From the NCBI GenBank assembly GCA_047621325.1, contig JBLHLT010000008.1, forward strand, positions 1 to 64,000: a DNA stretch of 64,000 nt, read 5' to 3'. Origin of the DNA: Bermanella sp047621325 (GTDB lineage: Bacteria > Pseudomonadota > Gammaproteobacteria > Pseudomonadales > Oceanobacteraceae). Position numbers and translations under genes: made by a program. The notes under the pieces are model-generated. The model saw nothing but the letters and a program-made list of their open reading frames with translations. It did no database searches and was not told where the DNA came from. This document shows, piece after piece, positions 52,947 through 60,249 of the stretch; positions within the stretch are counted from its first letter, which is position 1, and every line of letters starts with the position of its first letter.

Positions 52947-53034
52947 TTTAGAATAAATCAATTGTTCAGGTACTCAATAGAATCCACTCTCTAATTGATT
53001 GCGTATAGTATTTAGACTCTGTTCTGGATACCTC

Positions 53035-53559
53035 ATGAAACTATACGCTATCATATTTTCTTTTTTGCCCTCTTTGGTGCTTGCCCAGTGCCCTAGCTGG
53101 TTGGATACCCATATCGAAAAATTGCACAGCAAGGATGTCGTACCACTTTGCCAGCTCGTCATAAATAAGCCGCTATTAATCGTTAATACCGCAAGCCACT
53201 GCGGTTACACAGAACAATTTGAAGGCCTTGAGGCTTTACATCAAAAATATAAAGACCGCGGTTTAGTCGTCTTGGGGTTCCCTTCTAATAGTTTTAATCA
53301 GGAGGCGAGCGATGAAGCCAAAACAGCTGATATTTGTTATCGCAACTTTGGCGTCAGTTTTATTATGAGCAAACCCGTCAACGTTAAAGACAGCAACGTA
53401 CACCCTATCTTTAGACACTTGCGTTCACAGCAAGGTGAGCCAAGCTGGAACTTCAATAAATATTTGGTCGATGCAAACGGCAATGTTTTAAAACGCTATA
53501 ACAGCTCGGTAAAACCCAATTCAGCTGACATGATCAATGACATCGAGGCGGTGCTTTAA
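53035..53559 (+). CDS. Exported glutathione-peroxidase-family protein
   Basis: A 174-residue GPx-like thiol peroxidase with an N-terminal signal peptide (LYAIIFSFLPSLVLA, about 2-17). NTASHCGYTEQFEGLE (about 53-68) has Cys, encoded by TGC, at the selenocysteine position. GFPSNSFNQE (about 88-97) supplies the Gln, and SWNFNKYLVD the Trp of the active site. Most bacterial homologues are cytoplasmic; this one should be periplasmic and so probably uses a thioredoxin-like reductant. ATG 53035 is chosen because it begins the signal peptide directly; 52999 would add 12 residues. The DUF393 gene follows at once. Confidence 0.88.
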   Translation: MKLYAIIFSFLPSLVLAQCPSWLDTHIEKLHSKDVVPLCQLVINKPLLIVNTASHCGYTEQFEGLEALHQKYKDRGLVVLGFPSNSFNQEASDEAKTADICYRNFGVSFIMSKPVNVKDSNVHPIFRHLRSQQGEPSWNFNKYLVDANGNVLKRYNSSVKPNSADMINDIEAVL

Positions 53560-53560
53560 T

Positions 53561-53983
53561 ATGAGCAAGTCCGATAACAAGATGACCGTTTTTTATGATG
53601 GGCACTGCCCTCTTTGCAACTGGGAAATATCGCATTTAAAAAAGCGAGATCACGAGCTGAATATTCATTTTGAAAATATTCACTGCGAACAATTCCCTCT
53701 TAAACACCCTGAACTTAACAAACATACACTCGACGCTTTATTGCATGTACAACAATCAAATGGGCAATGGGTTAAAGGCATTGATGCAAACTACCTACTT
53801 TGGGACAGCGTAGGTTTAGGCAAGTGGTTTTTGCCGCTTAAATGGCAGTGGTGTCGTCCTATACTGAATTTTTGTTATTTAACGTTTGCAAAGTATCGCC
53901 ACAGCATTACATCGGTGCTGTTTCCTAATCATGCTCAACGATTAGCTAAACAGAAAAAAAACCAAGAGAAAGGTCATGAATAA
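53561..53983 (+). CDS. DUF393 (thiol-disulfide oxidoreductase YuxK-like) protein
   Basis: A 140-residue protein of the DCC/DUF393 family. The signature VFYDGHCPLCNWEI (about 10-23) carries a CxxC that may be redox-active, and KGIDANYLLWDSVG and KWFLPLKW are later landmarks. ATG 53561 sits 1 bp after the GPx stop and is preferred over a start 24 bp upstream that would lie inside the GPx gene. It overlaps the SDR gene by 8 bp, so the three genes form a tight unit. Confidence 0.9.
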   Translation: MSKSDNKMTVFYDGHCPLCNWEISHLKKRDHELNIHFENIHCEQFPLKHPELNKHTLDALLHVQQSNGQWVKGIDANYLLWDSVGLGKWFLPLKWQWCRPILNFCYLTFAKYRHSITSVLFPNHAQRLAKQKKNQEKGHE

Positions 53984-54683
53984 CATTGTCATTGGTAGCA
54001 GCAGTGCAATAGCAAAGGCCATTATTAGTCAGCTCAAGCCAACTAGTGATGCCATCATAAGCATTTCCAGTAAACCTGATCATATTGATGAAGGCAGCGT
54101 CAAAACAATACAGTGTGATTACTCCACGGCCAGCATGTCGCAGGCTATAAAAGCGATTACCAGTCTAAACCTGCCAAGTATTGATCGTATTTATATTTGT
54201 AACGGCATACTGCAAAATGATGATATTAAAGTAGAGAAACGCTTAGAGGATATTAAAGCCGATGCTTTTATGTCACTTATGAATAGTAACGCGTTGATCC
54301 CTATTCTTTGGTTACAAGCCCTTCTGCCCATACTGCGCAATCAACAATGCACCATAACGGTTTTTAGTGCGCGCATTGGGAGTATTTCAGACAATCACTT
54401 GGGCGGCTGGTATAGCTATCGTGCCAGTAAAGCCGCGCTTAATATGCTGCTAAAAAGCGCCGCAATTGAATATGCAAAACGAGCAAAAAGCGTGAAGCTT
54501 TTAGCGTTTCATCCTGGCACAACCGACACACCACTGAGCGAGCCATTTCAGCAAAACTTAAAAAAAGACGCGTTATTTACGACCGAGTTTGTTGCTGAGC
54601 GTCTTGAATCTATTATTAGTAATCTCACACTTGATAGCCAACTTAGCTTTCTCGATTGGCAAGGGAAAGAAATCACATGGTAA
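53976..54683 (+). CDS. Short-chain dehydrogenase/reductase
   Basis: A 235-residue SDR. The N-terminal cofactor loop reads VIGSSSAIAKAI instead of the classic TGxxxGxG, so it is an atypical form. YICNGIL corresponds to the NNAG strand. The catalytic Ser precedes Y151-x3-K in WYSYRASKAALN, and HPGTTDTPLSEPF is the usual C-terminal loop. Similar proteins are annotated as C-factor-like. The substrate is unknown. It overlaps DUF393 by 8 bp and ends 3 bp from the convergent SpoIIAA-like gene. Confidence 0.87.
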   Translation: MNNIVIGSSSAIAKAIISQLKPTSDAIISISSKPDHIDEGSVKTIQCDYSTASMSQAIKAITSLNLPSIDRIYICNGILQNDDIKVEKRLEDIKADAFMSLMNSNALIPILWLQALLPILRNQQCTITVFSARIGSISDNHLGGWYSYRASKAALNMLLKSAAIEYAKRAKSVKLLAFHPGTTDTPLSEPFQQNLKKDALFTTEFVAERLESIISNLTLDSQLSFLDWQGKEITW

Positions 54684-54686
54684 CAA

Positions 54687-55076
54687 TTAGTTGCTGTTTG
54701 AATCGGTGAGCCACTCTAACGCTTCTTGCACGTCATCAAAATACTTAATGTCACCAGAAATAAACCATGTACCTATTTTGGCAGCCACTTGCAACCAGCG
54801 CTTATTACCGCAAATGGCGACCTTTTGAAATTCATCGCCGTGGTTGAGGCCTAACTTTAAATCATCCCAAGCCGCTCTTAATTCCCAGCCATCTAGTCCG
54901 GTTGCATCGAACAATAAATCAGCATGAGGATTTTCAACTTTGTTTAGCGCGCCATCAATTAATGGGGTAATCGCTAAGTAATCTTGATGTGTTAACGTCC
55001 CCACGGCTTTAAGTGAAATAAAAACATAACTATCAACCCGTTCAATGCCAATAGTTAAGCCATGTTTAATAAGCAT
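54687..55076 (-). CDS. SpoIIAA-like (STAS/SEC14-type) protein
   Basis: A 129-residue protein of the SpoIIAA-like family (PF11964 type). Landmarks are the central LLFDATGLDGWELRAAWDDLKLGLNHGDEF (in parts, about 60-85), VAICGNKRWLQVAAKIGTWFISGDIKYF, and an end EALEWL. There is no phosphorylatable DSS as in true anti-sigma antagonists, so it is not interchangeable with the HsbA-like protein at 48.7 kb. Homologues may bind lipids or small ligands; function is unknown. Confidence 0.87.
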   Translation of the reverse strand: MLIKHGLTIGIERVDSYVFISLKAVGTLTHQDYLAITPLIDGALNKVENPHADLLFDATGLDGWELRAAWDDLKLGLNHGDEFQKVAICGNKRWLQVAAKIGTWFISGDIKYFDDVQEALEWLTDSNSN

Positions 55077-55182
55077 TCTGTTTTCCCGTATAAAATCGTG
55101 CCGATTTTGACAGAGATAAAGTTACCGCTATTTGTATTTTCATCCACTGATATAGATCACGAACCATTAACCCTCATACACA

Positions 55183-55210
55183 AAAAAGCCCTCAATTGTG
55201 AGGGCTTTTT
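55183..55210 (-). terminator. Terminator of the sucABCD/lpd block
   Basis: AAAAAGCCCTCA and TGAGGGCTTTTT form a perfect 12-bp stem with loop ATTG, 19 bp after the sucD stop. The symmetrical A and T arms allow action on both strands. Confidence 0.93.
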
Positions 55211-55228
55211 GATCTAGGTTTTAAAGGC

Positions 55229-56101
55229 TTACCAACCCGCTTTCTCTTTCAAAGCTTGACCAATATCCGCCAAGCTGCGTACGGTTTTAACACCAGCGGC
55301 CTCTAGGGCTGCAAACTTTTCAGCTGCAGTGCCTTTACCGCCTGCGATAATGGCTCCAGCATGACCCATACGCTTGCCTGCAGGTGCCGTTACACCAGCA
55401 ATATAAGATACAACCGGCTTGGTCACATTATGTTTAATAAAATCAGCGGCTTCTTCTTCTGCCGTGCCGCCAATTTCACCAATCATCACGATGGCTTCTG
55501 TTTTAGGGTCATCCTGAAAACGCTTTAAGATATCAATGAAACTTGAACCCGGAATAGGGTCACCACCAATACCAACACACGTTGACTGGCCAAAACCATA
55601 ATCCGTGGTTTGTTTAACCGCTTCATAGGTTAACGTACCAGAACGAGAAACGATGCCCACTTTACCTGGCTTATGAATATGGCCCGGCATAATGCCAATT
55701 TTGCATTCCCCAGGAGTAATCACACCTGGGCAATTTGGCCCAATTAAGGTGACACCCAACTCATCACAACGCATTTTGCACAGCATCATGTCTAAAGTAG
55801 GAATACCTTCTGTAATGCATACGATCAGTTTAATTCCGCCATTCGCAGCTTCTAATATGGAATCTTTACAAAATGGCGCTGGCACATAAATAACAGAGGC
55901 TTCAGCGCCTGTTTCTGCCACAGCCTCTTTAACTGTATTAAAAACAGGCAAGCCTAAATGTGTGGTTCCACCTTTACCTGGGGTAACACCACCCACCATT
56001 TTTGTGCCATATTCGATCGCTTGCTCAGAATGAAACGAACCCTGAGAACCGGTAAACCCTTGGCAAATAACTTTGGTGTTTTTATCAATTAAAATACTCA
56101 T
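55229..56101 (-). CDS. sucD: Succinyl-CoA synthetase alpha subunit SucD
   Basis: A 290-residue TCA-cycle subunit that, with SucC, makes succinate, CoA and ATP or GTP from succinyl-CoA. The CoA-binding Rossmann domain (GFTGSQGSFHSEQAI, about 19-33) precedes the ligase domain, with the phosphorylated His near residue 246 in KRMGHAGAI. ATG 56101 gives the standard N-terminus MSILIDKNTKVI; the frame is open for 14 codons further upstream but inside sucC. sucC ends 1 bp before it. Confidence 0.97.
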   Translation of the reverse strand: MSILIDKNTKVICQGFTGSQGSFHSEQAIEYGTKMVGGVTPGKGGTTHLGLPVFNTVKEAVAETGAEASVIYVPAPFCKDSILEAANGGIKLIVCITEGIPTLDMMLCKMRCDELGVTLIGPNCPGVITPGECKIGIMPGHIHKPGKVGIVSRSGTLTYEAVKQTTDYGFGQSTCVGIGGDPIPGSSFIDILKRFQDDPKTEAIVMIGEIGGTAEEEAADFIKHNVTKPVVSYIAGVTAPAGKRMGHAGAIIAGGKGTAAEKFAALEAAGVKTVRSLADIGQALKEKAGW

Positions 56102-56102
56102 A

Positions 56103-57269
56103 TCACTTGCCTCCTGCTGCTTTAACAACCTGCTGAGCAGCATCTTTTAAACTGATCGCTGCTATAATATCTAAACCGCTTTCTGCCAATTTTTTAGAGC
56201 CTAACTCGGCATTATTACCTTCTAAACGAACAACCACCGGAACTTTAACGCCCACTTCTTTAACCGCGCCAATAATACCTTCTGCGATCATGTCACAACG
56301 TACAATCCCACCAAAAATATTCACCAATACCGCTTTTACTTTGTCGTCTGAAAGAATAATTTTAAACGCCTCAGCCACACGTTCTTTTGTTGCACCGCCG
56401 CCAACATCCAAAAAGTTTGCAGGGTCTCCGCCATTTAACTTAATAATATCCATGGTGCCCATGGCCAAACCTGCACCATTTACCATGCAGCCTATATTGC
56501 CATCTAGCGCAACATAGTTAAGTTCCCATTTAGCGGCTTCTGCTTCTCTTGCGTCATCTTGTGATGGGTCATGCATGGCTTGTAGATCTTTATGGGCGTA
56601 TAGCGCATTGCCATCAATATTGATTTTGGCATCTAGGCAATGTAAATCCCCTGCCTTTGTTATCACAAGTGGATTAATTTCAAGCAGCGCTAAATCTTTT
56701 TCAAAGAACAGTTTTGATAAGCCCAAAAATATCTGTGTAAATTGCTTAATTTGGTGGTCTTTCAGGCCAAGTTTAAATGCCAGTTCACGTGCTTGATGAG
56801 GCTGTGCGCCCGTTAGCGGGTCAATTTCAGCTTTTAGAATTTTCTCTGGGGTTTCATGAGCCACTTTTTCAATTTCAACACCACCTTCAGTGGATGCCAT
56901 GAAAACAACTCGTTGTGAGGCACGATCAATGACAGCACCAAGGTATAACTCTTGATCAATGTCTGTACATTCTTCAATTAGGATTTGATGCACCGGCTGA
57001 CCACCTGCATCGGTTTGATATGAAACAAGGTTTCTGCCTAACCAATGTTCTGCAAACGCTTTGATTTCATCTTTGCTTTTGACGACCTTAACACCACCAG
57101 CCTTACCACGTCCCCCAGCATGAACCTGCGCTTTAACCACCCACGCATTACCGGGAACATTATCAGCTGCTTTTACCGCTTCCTCTGCCGTGGTGGCGAC
57201 TATCCCTTGAGAAACAGGTAAACCATAAGCTGCAAAAAGCTGCTTAGCCTGATATTCATGTAAATTCAT
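56103..57269 (-). CDS. sucC: Succinyl-CoA synthetase beta subunit SucC
   Basis: A 388-residue ATP-grasp subunit, exactly the length of E. coli SucC, starting MNLHEYQAKQLFAAYGLP. Nucleotide-binding motifs VKAQVHAGGRGKAGGVK (about 45-61) and LLEINPLV (about 195-202) and the CoA-ligase loop NIFGGIVRCD are intact. ATG 57269 is used in place of an in-frame ATG 14 codons upstream. A perfect AT-rich inverted repeat lies 58 bp upstream. Confidence 0.97.
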   Translation of the reverse strand: MNLHEYQAKQLFAAYGLPVSQGIVATTAEEAVKAADNVPGNAWVVKAQVHAGGRGKAGGVKVVKSKDEIKAFAEHWLGRNLVSYQTDAGGQPVHQILIEECTDIDQELYLGAVIDRASQRVVFMASTEGGVEIEKVAHETPEKILKAEIDPLTGAQPHQARELAFKLGLKDHQIKQFTQIFLGLSKLFFEKDLALLEINPLVITKAGDLHCLDAKINIDGNALYAHKDLQAMHDPSQDDAREAEAAKWELNYVALDGNIGCMVNGAGLAMGTMDIIKLNGGDPANFLDVGGGATKERVAEAFKIILSDDKVKAVLVNIFGGIVRCDMIAEGIIGAVKEVGVKVPVVVRLEGNNAELGSKKLAESGLDIIAAISLKDAAQQVVKAAGGK

Positions 57270-57326
57270 GATGACCTCGTCGTGCTTTCTTTTATGAAAA
57301 TGACGCACCAAAAAACTCAGTGTGTC

Positions 57327-57349
57327 TTGTTATAATTTTGTTATAACAA
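57327..57349. promoter_or_regulatory. Perfect AT-rich inverted repeat upstream of sucC
   Basis: TTGTTATAA, 5-bp spacer TTTTG, TTATAACAA: two perfect 9-bp half-sites, 58 bp upstream of the sucC ATG. It resembles a dimeric regulator operator, and could also form a weak RNA hairpin. No regulator is assigned. Confidence 0.55.
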
Positions 57350-57401
57350 AAACTCAGAGTAAAAGACACTTCATAGACGAAAACCGAGGAGTTTAATTAT
57401 A

Positions 57402-57430
57402 AAACTGGCTAGGTTTACCCTAACCAGTTT
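57402..57430 (-). terminator. Hairpin between lpd and sucC
   Basis: On the minus strand AAACTGG, a G-U step, and TAGG pair with CCTA and CCAGTTT, followed by TATAATT, within 40 bp after the lpd stop. It fits a partial terminator or 3'-end stabiliser inside the operon. Confidence 0.65.
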
Positions 57431-57439
57431 ATTTACAGA

Positions 57440-58885
57440 CTATTTACGTTTGCGATTTTGCTTGTGAATGGCGTGATTATTAACACTTAACGCCGCTTCA
57501 TGAACTGCTTCAGATAAAGTTGGGTGAGAGAACACCATCATGCCTAAATCTTCTGCACTTGAACCAAATTCCATGGCAATCACGACCTGCTGGACCAAAT
57601 CACCCGCACTCGGGCCAATAACACTCGCGCCAAGAATTGTGTCCGTTTCAGCATCCGCAATAATTTTTACAAAACCCGCTGTATCGTTAGCGGCCATTGC
57701 ACGACCAACTGCCGCAAACGGGAACGTACCTACATTATATTTATCGCCAGATGCTTTTAATTCATCTTCGCTTTTACCAACCCAAGCAATTTCTGGGTGA
57801 GTATAAATAACTGAAGGAATGCAATCATAGTTAACTTGCGCTTTGTGGCCAGCGATACGCTCGGCAACCATAACACCCTCTTCAGATGCCTTATGCGCTA
57901 ACATCGGACCACGCACCACATCACCAATGGCGTAAACGCCAGGGGCATCTGTTACACAGCGGCTATTAACAAAGATAAAACCACGCTCATCAAGATTCAC
58001 ACCACAATCACCAGACAACAAGTTCTCAGTGTATGGGCGACGACCTACAGCAACAATCAGCTTATCAAACGTGATCGTTTTTTCACCTTCACTATCGGTA
58101 TATGAAACAACCACTTCTTGTTTCTTGCCTTTACCTTTGATTTCCGTCGCGGTTAATCGAGCACCAAGTAGTACTTCCATACCCTGCTTTTTAAACTGCT
58201 TTGCGGCTTCTTTGGCTACTTGTGAATCCACTAAGTGAAGGAAGTTATCTTGCGCTTCCAATACGGTTACATCAGAGCCAACGCGATTCCAAACGCTGCC
58301 CAATTCTAAGCCAATCACACCAGCACCAATCACACCCAAGCGCTTAGGCGCATCTGTAAACTCTAATGCACCAGACGAATCAACAATAACACCTTCGGTT
58401 AATGGGGCTGGTGGAATTTCAACAGGAATAGAACCTGTCGCAATAATCACATTTTCAGTTTCTAATATTTCTGTTTTACCAGCGTGATTGGTAAATTCCA
58501 CTTTTTTACCAGCAAGCAATTTACCCACGCCTTCTAAAGGTGTAACGCCATTTGCTTTAAATAAACCAGCAACACCTTGAGTTAGGTTTTTAACGATACT
58601 ATCTTTACGAGCAAGCATGGCAGGAATATCAATTTTGATATCCTTGATGCTAATACCATGAATGTCATAGTTGTGTTTTGCTTCTTCGTACTTATAAGAG
58701 CTATCTAGAAGTGCTTTTGATGGAATGCAGCCAACATTTAAACAAGTACCACCAAATACACCTTTACCATCTGCATTTAGCCATTTATCAATACATGCTG
58801 TTTTCAATCCCAGTTGAGCTGCACGAATTGCAGCAACATAACCACCAGGGCCACCACCAATTACGATAACATCAAACTTGTCCAT
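57440..58885 (-). CDS. lpd: Dihydrolipoamide dehydrogenase (E3)
   Basis: A 481-residue FAD flavoprotein that reoxidises the lipoyl groups of 2-oxoglutarate dehydrogenase with NAD. The N-terminal FAD site is VIGGGPGGYVAA (about 8-19). The redox-active disulfide is GGTCLNVGCIPSKALL (about 45-60), the NAD site is GVIGAGVIGLELGSV, and the C-terminal HPTLSEAVHEA (about 455-465) supplies the catalytic His-Glu pair. It lies between sucB and sucC, matching a dedicated 2-oxoglutarate E3. Confidence 0.97.
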   Translation of the reverse strand: MDKFDVIVIGGGPGGYVAAIRAAQLGLKTACIDKWLNADGKGVFGGTCLNVGCIPSKALLDSSYKYEEAKHNYDIHGISIKDIKIDIPAMLARKDSIVKNLTQGVAGLFKANGVTPLEGVGKLLAGKKVEFTNHAGKTEILETENVIIATGSIPVEIPPAPLTEGVIVDSSGALEFTDAPKRLGVIGAGVIGLELGSVWNRVGSDVTVLEAQDNFLHLVDSQVAKEAAKQFKKQGMEVLLGARLTATEIKGKGKKQEVVVSYTDSEGEKTITFDKLIVAVGRRPYTENLLSGDCGVNLDERGFIFVNSRCVTDAPGVYAIGDVVRGPMLAHKASEEGVMVAERIAGHKAQVNYDCIPSVIYTHPEIAWVGKSEDELKASGDKYNVGTFPFAAVGRAMAANDTAGFVKIIADAETDTILGASVIGPSAGDLVQQVVIAMEFGSSAEDLGMMVFSHPTLSEAVHEAALSVNNHAIHKQNRKRK

Positions 58886-58934
58886 GACTTTTCCTTTTAT
58901 GCGCGCTTAAGGGCATAACATAAATTTAAATCAA

Positions 58935-58951
58935 GCCCAGCTAAACTGGGC
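58935..58951 (-). terminator. Hairpin between sucB and lpd
   Basis: GCCCAG and CTGGGC pair over 6 bp around a 5-nt loop. Read on the minus strand it is followed by TTGATTT, 16 bp after the sucB stop. Confidence 0.6.
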
Positions 58952-58966
58952 CTTCTTATTTTTAAA

Positions 58967-60217
58967 TCAGATATCCAACAAAATGCGAGCTGGATCTTCT
59001 AACAATTCTTTAATTGTCACTAAGAATTGCACAGCTTCTTTGCCATCAATCATTCGATGGTCATAGGAAAGCGCCAAGTACATCATAGGGCGAATTTCTA
59101 CTTGGCCATTTATAGCCACTGGGCGATCTTGAATTTTGTGCATACCCAAGATTGCTGTTTGCGGTGGATTCAGGATTGGCGTCGACAACAATGAGCCAAA
59201 AGTTCCACCATTAGTGATAGTAAACGTACCGCCTTGCATTTCTTCAATGCCCAACTTGCCATCACGCGCCTTACCAGCGAAATCGACAATACCACGTTCA
59301 ATATCAGCAAGCCCCATCGCATCAACGTCACGAAGTACTGGTACCACTAGACCTTTTTCAGTCGACACTGCCACACCAATATCTTGATAGCCATGATAAA
59401 CAATATCACTGCCATCAATTGACGCATTAACAGAAGGGAAACGCTTCAACGCTTCGGTCGCTGCTTTTACAAAGAAAGACATAAAACCTAAACGTGCACC
59501 TTCATGTTTTTTCTCAAACATGTCTTTGTATTGCTTACGCAGCGCCATAACTGCTTTCATGTCGACTTCGTTATATGTCGTTAACATCGCTGCATTTTGT
59601 TGCGCAGAAACCAAACGCTTAGCAATGGTTGCACGCAAACGCGTCATTGGCACACGTTTTTCAGCACGCTCGCCTGCATTGAAACTAGGCAGAGGCGCCG
59701 GAGCCGATCTAGCAGGGGCTACTACTGGAGCAGGTGCGCTCACTGCAACACTCGCAGTCGCTGCCTGAGGTGCTGGTTCAGGCGTTTTAAGATGATTTAA
59801 TACATCTTCTTTTGTAATGCGGCCATCTTTACCTGACGATTTCACGTCTGATAAAGTCACGCCTTTTTCTTCAGCTAATTTACGCGCGGCAGGGTTAACT
59901 TTTAAGTCTTCACTGTCATTGCTATCGTTCGTTGCTACCGCTACTGAAGCTACTTCAGCAGGCGCTTCATCACCCACTGCTCCTGCTTCAAAAATCGCAA
60001 TCACTTCAGCGCTTAAAATGGTATCGCCTTCTGCTCTAATGATTTCTTTAAGCACACCATCAGACTGAGCAACCACTTCTAATACAACTTTATCGGTTTC
60101 AATATCAACCAATAATTCGTCGCGTTTTACCGGCTCGCCTGGTTGTTTGTGCCAAGTTGCAATAGTGCCGTCGGCAACAGATTCAGGGAAGACTGGGGCT
60201 TTAACTTCAATACTCAT
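58967..60217 (-). CDS. sucB: Dihydrolipoyl succinyltransferase (E2) SucB
   Basis: A 416-residue E2 of the 2-oxoglutarate dehydrogenase complex. A lipoyl domain (about 1-77) carries the lipoylated Lys in DIETDKVVLEV. A Pro/Ala-rich linker and a peripheral-subunit-binding domain follow (NPAARKLAEEKGV, about 108-120), then a second Ala/Pro linker and the catalytic trimer domain with SYDHRMIDGKEAV (about 385-397, catalytic His). ATG 60217, with AGGATAG upstream, is preferred over a GTG two codons earlier. Confidence 0.97.
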   Translation of the reverse strand: MSIEVKAPVFPESVADGTIATWHKQPGEPVKRDELLVDIETDKVVLEVVAQSDGVLKEIIRAEGDTILSAEVIAIFEAGAVGDEAPAEVASVAVATNDSNDSEDLKVNPAARKLAEEKGVTLSDVKSSGKDGRITKEDVLNHLKTPEPAPQAATASVAVSAPAPVVAPARSAPAPLPSFNAGERAEKRVPMTRLRATIAKRLVSAQQNAAMLTTYNEVDMKAVMALRKQYKDMFEKKHEGARLGFMSFFVKAATEALKRFPSVNASIDGSDIVYHGYQDIGVAVSTEKGLVVPVLRDVDAMGLADIERGIVDFAGKARDGKLGIEEMQGGTFTITNGGTFGSLLSTPILNPPQTAILGMHKIQDRPVAINGQVEIRPMMYLALSYDHRMIDGKEAVQFLVTIKELLEDPARILLDI

Positions 60218-60249
60218 AATCACTATCCTAATTCGTTATTCGCTTGAGC

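Noticed and set aside
53185..53210. Selenocysteine in the glutathione peroxidase
   Set aside because: The active-site codon is TGC (Cys), and the frame has no internal UGA.
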